A stretch of DNA of 64,000 nucleotides from Cecembia rubra (GTDB taxonomy: Bacteria > Bacteroidota > Bacteroidia > Cytophagales > Cyclobacteriaceae), in assembly GCF_003014575.1 (NCBI RefSeq), contig NZ_PYGF01000007.1, positions 1-64,000 of the forward strand, in the 5' to 3' direction. The notes beneath the pieces were generated by a model. It was given only the letters and a program-made list of their open reading frames with translations. It ran no database searches and was not told the DNA's origin. Shown in pieces: positions 9,835-17,823 of this stretch (position 1 is the first letter of the stretch; every line of letters starts with the position of its first letter). The position numbers and the translations under genes were made by a program.

Positions 9835-10143
9835 GTGACTAAAGCAGAAGTAATCACCAAGATTTCGGAAAAAACTGGAATCCAGAAAGACGATGTAACT
9901 CAAACCATTGAGGCATTCTTCAAAGTGGTAAAAGATTCCATGGCGGAGGGAGAGAATATTTATGTAAGAGGTTTTGGCAGCTTCATCAACAAAAAGAGAG
10001 CTAAGAAAATCGCTAGAAACATCTCCAAAAACACGGCTATTGTGATTGACGAGCACTATGTGCCGGCATTCAAACCATCTAAAGTGTTTATTGAGAAAAT
10101 CAAAAACAGCAAAAAAATTAAAGATTTGGCGCCTCAGGATTAA
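9835..10143 (+). CDS. HU-family histone-like DNA-binding protein
   Basis: 102 aa from a GTG start. The alpha-helical N terminus MTKAEVITKISEKTGIQKDD and the following EAFFKVVKDSM form the dimer body. The motif VRGFGSF, the basic arm KKRAKKIARN and the FKPSKVFIEKI end are those of the HU/IHF superfamily. It bends and compacts DNA as a dimer. The tail of about 12 residues (KNSKKIKDLAPQD) extends past classic HU. Start choice: no ATG occurs in frame, and the GTG aligns with the usual first residue. The stop codon lies inside the following terminator hairpin. Confidence 0.93.
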   Translation: MTKAEVITKISEKTGIQKDDVTQTIEAFFKVVKDSMAEGENIYVRGFGSFINKKRAKKIARNISKNTAIVIDEHYVPAFKPSKVFIEKIKNSKKIKDLAPQD

Positions 10144-10162
10144 TCCTGAGTGCCTTTTTTTT
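10128..10162 (+). terminator. Rho-independent terminator overlapping the HU stop codon
   Basis: GGCGCCTCAGGAT and ATCCTGAGTGCC (10128-10154) form a strong stem with one small bulge, followed by eight T residues (10155-10162). The HU stop TAA sits at the apex, and the T-run ends only two bases before the ATG of the next gene. Confidence 0.8.
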
Positions 10163-10164
10163 GT

Positions 10165-10983
10165 ATGAAAAAATCCCAGATCATCGTTCTTGTACTTGCT
10201 GTGGCCGTCATTGGCCTCCTGTATTTACTTCCACGAGTTGTCGTAGACAATGAGGAAGGAAGTTCAGGAATCGCGGATGAAGCTGTTAAGACAGCTCCTG
10301 CTGTAGAAGAAATGCATGATGCCCCAATTTCAGCTGAAGCTAGAGAAACTTTAAATTCTATTGCTTTAAGGTTGAAAAATGAGGTAGATAGGGAAAAATT
10401 CGTAGCTTTGGCAGATACCTTAGCAGCACTCTATACTCAGGCAGGTAGATTCGACTCTGCTGCCTATTTTATGGAGCAAGCTGCCTTAAAGGTTGAAACA
10501 ATTGAGAGATGGGAAAAAGCGGGTATTGCTTATTATGAGGCGTATACCTTTGCCATGAGCGAACAAAAAGTAGCTTTTCTGGCCGATAAAACCAGGAGTT
10601 ACCTTAACAAAGTTTTGGAAAAAGATCCAAAACGACTGGATTTGAAAACCAAAGTGGCCATGACCTATGTGTCATCTTCCAACCCCATGCAGGGAATAAC
10701 GATGCTGAGGGAGATTTTGGAGGAAGACCCAACCAACGAGGATGCCTTGTTCAACATGGGCGTTTTGTCCATGCAGTCCGGTCAATACAAAAGGGCTGCA
10801 GAACGGTTCGAAGAATTGGTTCGGTATTATCCGGAAAATCTTCAAGGTCAGTTTTACTTAGGGGTAAGTTATTTCGAGTCCAAACAAAACAACAAAGCCA
10901 AAAAGCAGTTTCAGCAAGTTCAAAGCATGACAACAGACCCGATGGTTCTGGCAAGTGTAGAGAGCTATCTGGAAAGGCTGTAA
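10165..10983 (+). CDS. Membrane-anchored tetratricopeptide-repeat protein
   Basis: 272 aa from the ATG at 10165; a GTG at 10150 lies inside the terminator stem and is unlikely. One N-terminal membrane segment (about residues 5-25, IIVLVLAVAVIGLLYLLP) is followed by an acidic linker and several TPR-like helical pairs: about 80-115 (ALYTQAGRFDSAAYFMEQA), 145-190, and two clear copies near 190-255 (ALFNMGVLSMQSGQYKRAAE and FYLGVSYFESKQNNKAKKQF). It is probably a periplasm-facing scaffold; the partner is unknown. It is found between the HU gene and the COX24-like microprotein with RNase G beyond, a neighbourhood typical of Cytophagales. Confidence 0.85.
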   Translation: MKKSQIIVLVLAVAVIGLLYLLPRVVVDNEEGSSGIADEAVKTAPAVEEMHDAPISAEARETLNSIALRLKNEVDREKFVALADTLAALYTQAGRFDSAAYFMEQAALKVETIERWEKAGIAYYEAYTFAMSEQKVAFLADKTRSYLNKVLEKDPKRLDLKTKVAMTYVSSSNPMQGITMLREILEEDPTNEDALFNMGVLSMQSGQYKRAAERFEELVRYYPENLQGQFYLGVSYFESKQNNKAKKQFQQVQSMTTDPMVLASVESYLERL

Positions 10984-11013
10984 ATAATTGTTCCACTTTA
11001 AATCTTTAAAACT

Positions 11014-11103
11014 ATGCCTTGCGGTAAGAAAAGAAAAAGACATAAGATCGCTACGCACAAGCGTAAAAAAAGACTTAGAAAAAACAGACATAAGAAGAAG
11101 TAA
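11014..11103 (+). CDS. 29-aa highly basic AURKAIP1/COX24-domain protein
   Basis: A complete ORF of 29 codons, starting MPCGKKRKRHKIATHKRKK and ending KNRHKKK. Nineteen of 29 residues are Lys, Arg or His. It matches the short bacterial members of the AURKAIP1/COX24 family, related to mitochondrial small-subunit protein mS38, so a ribosome-associated role is likely though not shown here. It lies 30 bases after the TPR gene and ends inside a terminator, just upstream of RNase G. Its length makes it easy to miss in automatic annotation. Confidence 0.85.
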   Translation: MPCGKKRKRHKIATHKRKKRLRKNRHKKK

Positions 11104-11119
11104 TTCACTTCTTCTTTTT
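11092..11119 (+). terminator. Terminator overlapping the end of the microprotein gene
   Basis: AAGAAGAAGT (11092-11101) pairs with ACTTCTTCTT (11107-11116) across a 5-base loop, followed by a T-run. The left arm is the coding sequence for the last three lysines, so coding and termination share the same bases. Confidence 0.65.
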
Positions 11120-11165
11120 GAGTTTTTTCACCAAACGTTCATTTAAATAATAAAACCAGACACGA

Positions 11166-12737
11166 TTGAGCACAGAATTAGTTATTGATTCTGCTCAAAA
11201 TGGTAGCCGGATTGCCCTACTGAGAGATAAAAACCTGGTAGAACTCCATTCTGAAGGAGGAGAAAACCAGTTTAAAGTCGGTGATATTTATTTAGGTACG
11301 GTCAAGAAGATAGTCAATGGGCTCAATGCAGCATTCATTGATGTAGGCTATGAAAAGGATGCCTTCCTGCATTATCAGGACCTAGGACCCCAGATCAATA
11401 GCCTTAACAAGTACATCAAACTGATCCGTAACAATAACTATCAGAGCTTTAATCTTAAGGGCTTTGAAAAGGAAGGAGACATTGAAAAACTTGGAAAAAT
11501 TTCCAATGTCCTTGCCAAAAACAACCAAGTCTTGGTGCAGGTGGTCAAAGAGCCCATCTCCACCAAAGGCCCCCGGTTATCCTGTGAGCTCTCCATAGCC
11601 GGTCGCTACCTGGTCTTGGTGCCTTTTGCAGACTCTGTAAGCGTGTCCAAAAAGATACGCAGTGCAGAAGAAAGGAAAAGGCTAGTTCGCTTAATTACCT
11701 CCATCAAGCCTGCCAATTTTGGAGTTATCATCAGAACTGTTGCTGAGGGTCAGTCCGTCACAGAACTGGACAAAGATCTACGCAATCTGATGACCTCCTG
11801 GGAAGATGGCATGAAAAAACTGAACAAAGCCAAGGGTCGCGACAAAGTTATCGGAGAAATGAGTATGGCCTCCTCGATTATCAGAGACCTACTCAATGAA
11901 TCATTCGACGCAATCACCGTAGAGGATGAATTGATCTATGATCAAATCAGGTCTTACATCAGATCTATTGCCCCTGAAAAGGAAAAAATTGTTAAGCTTT
12001 ACAACGGAAAAGCGAAGCTCTTTGAAAATTTTGGAATCGAAAAGCAAATCAAAAGCTTGTTTGGACAGACGATTAGTCTTCCGCAGGGAGGTTATGTGAT
12101 AATTGAGCATACTGAAGCCCTCCACGTCATCGACGTAAATAGTGGAAACAAGTCCAATCAGGAAAGTGACCAGGAAAACACTGCATTGAAAACCAACCTG
12201 GTTGCAGTAAAAGAAATTGCAAGACAACTTCGCCTCCGTGACATGGGAGGTATCATCGTCATTGACTTCATCGACATGAAAAAAGCCGATAACAAAAAGG
12301 TCGTATATGATGCGATGCGAGATGCGATGAAAGATGACAGGTCCAAACATACCGTCCTGCCGTTGACCAAATTCGGTCTTATGCAGATAACGAGGCAGCG
12401 CGTGAGACCTGAGGTCAACATTGTCACGAAAGAAACCTGTCCATCCTGTGGTGGTACAGGCAAAATTCAGGCCTCCATTTTAGTGGCCGACCAGTTAGAG
12501 AAAGATCTCGACCATATTGCTACGATCCAAAACGTTTCAAAAATCCACATCGGATTACACCCTTATCTCTATGCCTACTTCACACATGGCATCATTTCAA
12601 AACGGGTAAGGTGGTTTTTCAAATACTTTAAGTGGGTAAGACTGATCAAAGATTCCTCCCTCCCGGTGACGGAGTACAAATTCCTGGACGACACAGGAGA
12701 AGAAATAGAACTTCAAGTTAAAAGCGAGACCGAATAG
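11166..12737 (+). CDS. rng: Ribonuclease G/E family endoribonuclease
   Basis: 523 aa from a TTG start; the sequence MSTELVIDSAQNGSRIALL aligns with the usual family start and no ATG is available. An S1 RNA-binding domain covers about residues 38-125 (GDIYLGTVKKIVNGLNAAFI). The DNase I-like catalytic core has HVIDVNSG near 322 and IVIDFIDM near 362, which hold the Mg-binding aspartates. The Zn-link CPSCGGTGK near 427 joins the dimer. The C-terminal scaffold of RNase E is absent, so it is the RNase G-length form. It processes 5'-monophosphorylated rRNA and mRNA. It sits after the COX24-like gene, which fits a ribosome-maturation neighbourhood. Confidence 0.94.
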   Translation: MSTELVIDSAQNGSRIALLRDKNLVELHSEGGENQFKVGDIYLGTVKKIVNGLNAAFIDVGYEKDAFLHYQDLGPQINSLNKYIKLIRNNNYQSFNLKGFEKEGDIEKLGKISNVLAKNNQVLVQVVKEPISTKGPRLSCELSIAGRYLVLVPFADSVSVSKKIRSAEERKRLVRLITSIKPANFGVIIRTVAEGQSVTELDKDLRNLMTSWEDGMKKLNKAKGRDKVIGEMSMASSIIRDLLNESFDAITVEDELIYDQIRSYIRSIAPEKEKIVKLYNGKAKLFENFGIEKQIKSLFGQTISLPQGGYVIIEHTEALHVIDVNSGNKSNQESDQENTALKTNLVAVKEIARQLRLRDMGGIIVIDFIDMKKADNKKVVYDAMRDAMKDDRSKHTVLPLTKFGLMQITRQRVRPEVNIVTKETCPSCGGTGKIQASILVADQLEKDLDHIATIQNVSKIHIGLHPYLYAYFTHGIISKRVRWFFKYFKWVRLIKDSSLPVTEYKFLDDTGEEIELQVKSETE

Positions 12738-12753
12738 GTCCCGCTTTTTTTTT
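12721..12753 (+). terminator. Rho-independent terminator of rng
   Basis: AAAGCGAGACC (12721-12731) pairs with GGTCCCGCTTT (12737-12747) with one mismatch and a 5-base loop, followed by a long T-run. The rng stop codon TAG is in the loop and stem. Confidence 0.8.
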
Positions 12754-12913
12754 GGTTTAAAGGGTATATTGTTTTTAGTAAATTAGTTATATTTTTAAAT
12801 AATCTCTCATCAGCCAACACTATGGAACACGTTTTTACAGATGGTAGAAATAGTGCAAAGGCCGCTCAGAGAATATTATGAACTCGATAATTATTACTTT
12901 TCCAATCTATTAA

Positions 12914-13522
12914 ATGAACAAAATCGATAGAAATAGCAACAAATTCCCAAATGAAAATTCAAATGAAGAAGCTATTGAACAAGTAAATAAGCAATTCGAA
13001 GAATATACCATGGAAATGGGAAAAGCTAACTGGATTGCTATTCTTTTGGCTTTCCCGATTAGCCTATTGCTACTAATACCCTTTGTCCTCATTTGGGATT
13101 TTGACACCTTAAGATCAGGATGGAACATGTTTACAAGCAATTACTTCCTCTTCTTGATTAGTGGAGTAATCATCCATGAATTGTTGCATGGTTTAACATG
13201 GGCATATTTTGTTCCCAATAAATTTAGATCCATAAAATTTGGCTTCAAATGGAAATACTTAACGCCTTATTATCATTGCAAAGGAGCATTAAAAGTCAAA
13301 CATTACAGAATTGGTGGCGCCATGCCCCTTATTGTAATGGGAATTATCCCCGCCATCATCGGTTTAATCATGGGTGATGGAGGTATTTTGAGTTATGGAC
13401 TGTTTTTTACCTGTGCAGGAGGTGGAGATATTATCGCTCTTTATATGCTCAGGAAATTTAATGATGATGATTACCTCTATGACCATCCCGAAAAACTGGG
13501 ATTTTTAAAGGAAATAGCATAA
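12914..13522 (+). CDS. DUF3267-family membrane protein, putative zinc metalloprotease
   Basis: 202 aa. Four hydrophobic segments (about residues 40-62, 75-95, 138-157 and 160-180) surround HELLHG near residue 88, the HExxH-like zinc-binding motif of DUF3267, a family resembling integral-membrane peptidases. A later CKGALKVKHYRIGG segment is also typical. Substrate unknown. First of five small plus-strand genes after the rng terminator; the 160 bases upstream show no clear promoter. Function beyond family membership is not supported. Confidence 0.75.
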   Translation: MNKIDRNSNKFPNENSNEEAIEQVNKQFEEYTMEMGKANWIAILLAFPISLLLLIPFVLIWDFDTLRSGWNMFTSNYFLFLISGVIIHELLHGLTWAYFVPNKFRSIKFGFKWKYLTPYYHCKGALKVKHYRIGGAMPLIVMGIIPAIIGLIMGDGGILSYGLFFTCAGGGDIIALYMLRKFNDDDYLYDHPEKLGFLKEIA

Positions 13523-13571
13523 CTATTGCCTATACGCTTAGGTCCTTATACCTTCGACAAAAGCCTTAACT

Positions 13572-13952
13572 ATGAAGGAACGTGAACAACTTATCCAGAA
13601 CTATATTCAGGCCTACAACAACATGGACCTTGAAGAGATGTTGGCAACATTGACTGAAGATATCGTCTTTGAAAATATCCAAAATGGTGAAATTTCCATG
13701 AAACTGGAGGGAAAGGCATCATTTCGGGAACAAGCTTTACTGGCCATTTCCTACTTTTCAGAGAGAAAACAAACCATCACTCATATTTCCCATTTGGAAG
13801 AAACAAGTGAAACTGAAATTCAATACTGGGCTGTACTGGCCATGGATTTTCCGAATGGATTGAAAAAGGGCCAGACAATCGAACTGCTGGGGAAATCAGT
13901 TTTTGAATTCAAGGAAGGAAGAATATGCCGGCTAACAGATATAAACTATTAG
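13572..13952 (+). CDS. NTF2-like / SnoaL-like protein
   Basis: 126 aa, the length of a single NTF2-like cone fold. Typical features are an N-terminal helix with IQAYNNMDLEEMLATLTEDI, a middle GKASFREQALLAISYF, and closing strands AMDFPNGLKKGQTIELLGKS and FEFKEGRICRLTDI. Such proteins are small enzymes or ligand-binding proteins; nothing here fixes the substrate. It lies 50 bases after the DUF3267 gene. Confidence 0.75.
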   Translation: MKEREQLIQNYIQAYNNMDLEEMLATLTEDIVFENIQNGEISMKLEGKASFREQALLAISYFSERKQTITHISHLEETSETEIQYWAVLAMDFPNGLKKGQTIELLGKSVFEFKEGRICRLTDINY

Positions 13953-14018
13953 AAAATGGAATGTTTTTTTGATTAAAAAAGCTAACTTGTCTATCTCCCC
14001 AAGTCCTCAAATCTAGAA

Positions 14019-14387
14019 ATGGTAAAGCCTTACAACATAGATACCTATATTCAATCCTTTCCTGAAATAGCTCAGGAAAAACTGAGTGAAATCCGGGAAA
14101 TATTGAAGTCTGTTGCGCCTAATGCTACAGAAGAACTCAAATGGGGAAAGCCGGTGATGATTGAAAAAAGAATTCTTTTTTCCTATTCTGCCTATAAAAA
14201 TTTCATCAGCTTTATGCCCACTGGCCCAACATTGGCACATTTCAAGGAAGAATTAAAGGATTTCAAAATCGGTAAGGACACGGTTCAGTTTCCCTATGAT
14301 CAAGACTTGCCCAAAGACCTTATCCAAAAGATTGCCCGGCAGAGGTACAGGGATGTTATGGAAAATGACGCAAAATGGATGTATTGA
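14019..14387 (+). CDS. DUF1801-domain protein (YdhG-like)
   Basis: 122 aa. The start NIDTYIQSFPEIAQEKLSEI, the ATEELKWGKPVM motif, ISFMPTGPTLAHFKEEL and the end PKDLIQKIARQRYRD match the DUF1801/YdhG family. A Bacillus relative (Fra/YdhG) has been described as an iron chaperone, but the family is broad and that role is not assumed here. The stop is TGA followed by GGCAACC, as in two other genes of this window. Confidence 0.8.
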   Translation: MVKPYNIDTYIQSFPEIAQEKLSEIREILKSVAPNATEELKWGKPVMIEKRILFSYSAYKNFISFMPTGPTLAHFKEELKDFKIGKDTVQFPYDQDLPKDLIQKIARQRYRDVMENDAKWMY

Positions 14388-14451
14388 GGCAACCCTAATA
14401 AGCTAAGCCCCTTTCATCAAGTTTTTTGCTAAAGGATTTAAATTCGGAATA

Positions 14452-14976
14452 ATGGCTTCAATTGATATTGTAAAAGTTGACATCAAAGACCTTAATACTT
14501 TGCAAACTATTGCAAAGCAGACATTTATTGATGCCTTCGAAAAAGACAATTCACCGGAGCACTTCCAAAAATATTTGGATCGAGCTTTTTCCTTAGAAAA
14601 ATTAACGACAGAGTTACTTGAACCTAGGAGTGAATTTTATTTTGCCAAAAATGGAGAACATGTTTTGGCTTACCTTAAACTCAATTTCGGGTCAGCCAAA
14701 AATGAGTTACAAGATGGGGATGCGGTAGAAATAGAAAGAATTTATGTGTCCCAAGCTTTCCAAGCTCAAAAAATCGGTGAATTACTTTTACAAAAATCTA
14801 TTCAAATCGCAAAGGAAAGAATGACTGCTTATCTTTGGCTGGGGGTTTGGAGTGAAAACCCAAATGCCATCCGTTTTTACAAAAAACATGGATTTGTGCC
14901 TTTCGGTGAACATATTTTCCAATTGGGGGATGATGCCCAAACTGACATACTTATGAAGTTGGAATTGAAAGATTGA
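14452..14976 (+). CDS. GNAT-family N-acetyltransferase
   Basis: 174 aa. The acetyl-CoA fold is visible: VEIERIYVSQAFQAQKIGEL (motif A, about residues 90-109, with Q-x-x-K-I-G in place of the common Q-x-x-G-x-G/A), then LWLGVWSENPNAIRFYKKHGF (motif B), ending DILMKLEL. It resembles the PaiA/spermidine-type subgroup by length and the WLGVWSENPNA segment. Acceptor substrate unknown. Start ATG at 14452, 64 bases after the DUF1801 gene; followed 15 bases later by the DUF4256 gene, so these two are probably cotranscribed. Confidence 0.85.
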   Translation: MASIDIVKVDIKDLNTLQTIAKQTFIDAFEKDNSPEHFQKYLDRAFSLEKLTTELLEPRSEFYFAKNGEHVLAYLKLNFGSAKNELQDGDAVEIERIYVSQAFQAQKIGELLLQKSIQIAKERMTAYLWLGVWSENPNAIRFYKKHGFVPFGEHIFQLGDDAQTDILMKLELKD

Positions 14977-14991
14977 TCTTTAATTTAAGCC

Positions 14992-15555
14992 ATGAGCCAA
15001 AACAAAATGCTTACAACCGAGGAAAAGGAGGGTTTGCTGGAAATCCTTGAAAGCCGCTTTCTGAAAAACATGAACCGACATCCCAATTTGGTCTGGGAAA
15101 ATATTGCTCTAAGGTTAAAGCATTCTACTCCGAAATTATTTTCCCTTTATGCTATGGAATCAACAGGTGGAGAACCCGATGTGGTAAGCTTCAATGAAGA
15201 AACAAAGGAATACCTTTTTATGGACTGCTCAGCCGAAACTCCCACCGGCCGGAGAAGCGTTTGTTATGACCAAGAAGCCCTAGATTCCAGAAAAGCCAAT
15301 AAACCACATAACAGTGCCCAAGGAATGGCTGAATCCATGGGGGTAAAACTATTGACAGAAGAAGAGTATTTTAGCTTACAGACATTAGGAGACTTCGATA
15401 CAAAGACCTCTTCCTGGCTGGATACCCCTGCGGACATTAGGAAAAAAGGAGGCGCTATCTTTGGGGACAAGCGCTTTGGAAGAACTTTTATCTATCATAA
15501 TGGTGCGGACTCGTATTATGCCGTAAGAGGTTTTCGCTGCTATTTATGGGTTTGA
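14992..15555 (+). CDS. DUF4256-domain protein
   Basis: 187 aa, the full length of this family of unknown function. Visible conserved stretches include MESTGGEPDVV near residue 57, FMDCSAETPTGRRSVCYDQE near 78, and the end FGRTFIYHNGADSYYAVRGF. There is no signal peptide or membrane segment, so it is a soluble cytoplasmic protein. It is next to a GNAT gene (15-base gap). The ORF ends TGA GGCAACC. Confidence 0.8.
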   Translation: MSQNKMLTTEEKEGLLEILESRFLKNMNRHPNLVWENIALRLKHSTPKLFSLYAMESTGGEPDVVSFNEETKEYLFMDCSAETPTGRRSVCYDQEALDSRKANKPHNSAQGMAESMGVKLLTEEEYFSLQTLGDFDTKTSSWLDTPADIRKKGGAIFGDKRFGRTFIYHNGADSYYAVRGFRCYLWV

Positions 15556-15749
15556 GGCAACCGTTAGAGTACAATTCGGATTTAATTAAAAATCTTTTTG
15601 AATCATTTGATTCTTCTTACTGACCAAGATGGGCTGATTTTCTCAAAATCGTGCCGATTAAACAATTGATCTCTGTCTTGTCAACTTCAATGCTGATTTT
15701 TCAATTTTTATTGAGTAATTTTTACAAGATTAACCAAACCTAATAACCT

Positions 15750-17675
15750 ATGATCCAAAGAATTTGCATCCAATTGTATGTTGGAATTTTCCTTGTTTTC
15801 CTGCTCTCAAGTTGTTCTCCTTCGGGAAATGAGTGGGAAAAGAAGAACCGCGAACTGATCAAAAAATATGGACTTTCCGAAAGAACAATTGAGGGACTTC
15901 CAGCCGAAACCGTAAAACCTAACCTAGAACCGGGCCAGATTAAAAACCTCTCCTCTTTCGAACCTGTAGCTTTACATCCTGGAGTAATGGCAAGGATTCT
16001 GTGGGCTAAAGGTGCCATGATGGCAATTCTTGAACTCCGGCCGGATGCCTCCATTCCAGAAGAGGTGCTCGGAGAAGAATGTTTTTTATTTGTTGTAGAC
16101 GGCTCACTTGTATCGGAGGTTAATGGAACCGCCTTATCCATGAGCTCCAGAAAAAGAGAACCCCAGGACGGCATTCACAGCATCACTCCCAAAATGGATT
16201 TTATTTATTTGAAAAAAGGCAGCAGGATGGGTATCCAAGCTGGTGCACAAGGAGCAAAAATTTATCAGATTTTTAGCCCACAAAAGTTGGATTATATCCG
16301 CAAAACAAATTTTGACAATCCAAGCTCCGGATTAAAAGAAACCTGGCCATTACATGCTCCAAATATTGAACCGAATAAGGTTTATGATCTTTATGATATC
16401 CCATTGTCAGAACTTGCCCCTGGGGCTTTTACAAGGATAATTAGTGGCAGCAATTTGTTGTTGAGTTTTATTGCTATGCCGCCCAATTCCTCTTTTGACC
16501 TTCATATCCATCCAGAAGAACAAATTTTGCTCACACTTCGTGGATCTTTGGAAGCAATTCTTCTGGAGGATTCAAAACCTATGAAAAGCAATGATTTGGT
16601 CCTCATTCCCGGAAATTTTGTTCATGGGGTAAAAATTGGGGAATTAGGTGCTGATGCCTTGGATATATTTTGGCCTTCACGGTCTGATTATTTGGACAAG
16701 TCGGCTCAAAGTCTATCAAGATTCCATGAATTTATTCCCCAAGATGCCAAATTGGAACTGCTGATCGATGGAAAAAAAACCCAACCAGAACTCTTTTTCA
16801 GTGAGGGTCCGAAATGGATGAATGGCAAACTCTATTTTTCAAACATGTACTTTGATCAGGATTGGAATGGTGATCCTCAAAGGAGTTCAATAGTAGAAAT
16901 GCTTCCTGATGGAAGTTACAGGAATATTACTCAAGGAAAAATGCAGGCCAATGGACTTTATCCTTATAAAAACAACAACCTGATTGTATGTGACATGATG
17001 GGGCATCGCGTTGTGGAAATGACAACTTCAGGTCAAGTACTTAGGGTACTAGCAGACCAGTATGAAGGAAAACCCATTGATGGACCTAATGATATCATCA
17101 CTGACACAAAAGGAGGATTCTATTTTACCGACCCCCAGTTTACCATGGAGGCAGAAAAATTCCAACCGGGAAGAGCAGTCTACTATGTTTCAGCCCAAGG
17201 TAAAATCACAAGAATTACTGAACCCAATGAATTTGCCATGCCAAATGGAATACTTTTATCACCGGATGGCAAGACCCTTTATATCAACAATTGTTTTGAT
17301 AAAGAAACTTGGTATCCTGTGCAGAGCAATAAGGAAAATTATATCTGGGCCTATGATGTCAATGAAGACGGTACAATCAGCAATGGGCGTCAGTTTGCCC
17401 AAGTATTGTTGACAGAGGATGTACTGGAGAGAGGGGGCCGATCTTCAGGAGCAGATGGTATGGCAATTGACAAAGAAGGGAATATCTATGTAGCCACCTA
17501 TTACGGAGTACAGATATTTGACAATAAAGGAAAGTTTGTGGGAATGATCAACTTACCTTCCTTCCCGGTCAGCCTTTGTTTTGGGGATCAGGATATGAAA
17601 TCCCTTTATATCGTGAGCTACAGCAAAGTCTTTAAAATTAGAACCAATAAAGAAGGCTACGTGAATTATTTGTAG
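15750..17675 (+). CDS. Cupin-cupin-SMP-30/gluconolactonase fusion lipoprotein
   Basis: 641 aa. A lipoprotein signal (FLLSSCSP, Cys near residue 24) places it in the cell envelope. Cupin 1 (about residues 65-175) lacks the usual histidines and looks degenerate. Cupin 2 (about 205-310) keeps a metal site: DLHIHPEEQ, then HGVK. The SMP-30 six-bladed propeller (about 345-635) has all four metal ligands in place: SEGP (Glu near 352), GPND, MPNGI and GADGM. SMP-30 enzymes hydrolyse sugar lactones. It stands divergent in function but convergent in direction to the RraA/cupin/PQQ operon, from which it is separated by a strong hairpin. The fused cupins may position or isomerise the substrate; that is inference. 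Confidence 0.85.
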   Translation: MIQRICIQLYVGIFLVFLLSSCSPSGNEWEKKNRELIKKYGLSERTIEGLPAETVKPNLEPGQIKNLSSFEPVALHPGVMARILWAKGAMMAILELRPDASIPEEVLGEECFLFVVDGSLVSEVNGTALSMSSRKREPQDGIHSITPKMDFIYLKKGSRMGIQAGAQGAKIYQIFSPQKLDYIRKTNFDNPSSGLKETWPLHAPNIEPNKVYDLYDIPLSELAPGAFTRIISGSNLLLSFIAMPPNSSFDLHIHPEEQILLTLRGSLEAILLEDSKPMKSNDLVLIPGNFVHGVKIGELGADALDIFWPSRSDYLDKSAQSLSRFHEFIPQDAKLELLIDGKKTQPELFFSEGPKWMNGKLYFSNMYFDQDWNGDPQRSSIVEMLPDGSYRNITQGKMQANGLYPYKNNNLIVCDMMGHRVVEMTTSGQVLRVLADQYEGKPIDGPNDIITDTKGGFYFTDPQFTMEAEKFQPGRAVYYVSAQGKITRITEPNEFAMPNGILLSPDGKTLYINNCFDKETWYPVQSNKENYIWAYDVNEDGTISNGRQFAQVLLTEDVLERGGRSSGADGMAIDKEGNIYVATYYGVQIFDNKGKFVGMINLPSFPVSLCFGDQDMKSLYIVSYSKVFKIRTNKEGYVNYL

Positions 17676-17690
17676 CGTAAACATGTGGGT

Positions 17691-17719
17691 TGGTATCGGG
17701 GCGGTTTGCCCCGATACCA
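17691..17719. terminator. Strong hairpin between convergent genes
   Basis: TGGTATCGGGGC (17691-17702) and GCCCCGATACCA (17708-17719) form a perfect 12-bp stem with a 5-base loop, between the ends of the SMP-30 fusion gene and the RraA gene. The T-run is weak on both sides, but the position suits a bidirectional terminator. Confidence 0.6.
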
Positions 17720-17823
17720 TTCAATTCTACTTTGCCCGAGATATTCCTTAGAAATTTTACACCAAAGCCCTCATTTTTCACGAACTCAAAACACCCAACA
17801 ATCAATAAACGAATCGCCTAAAA

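Noticed and set aside
12822-12930. Two very short ORFs between rng and the DUF3267 gene (18 and 29 codons)
   Set aside because: No motif or ribosome site, and one overlaps the DUF3267 start; probably chance.
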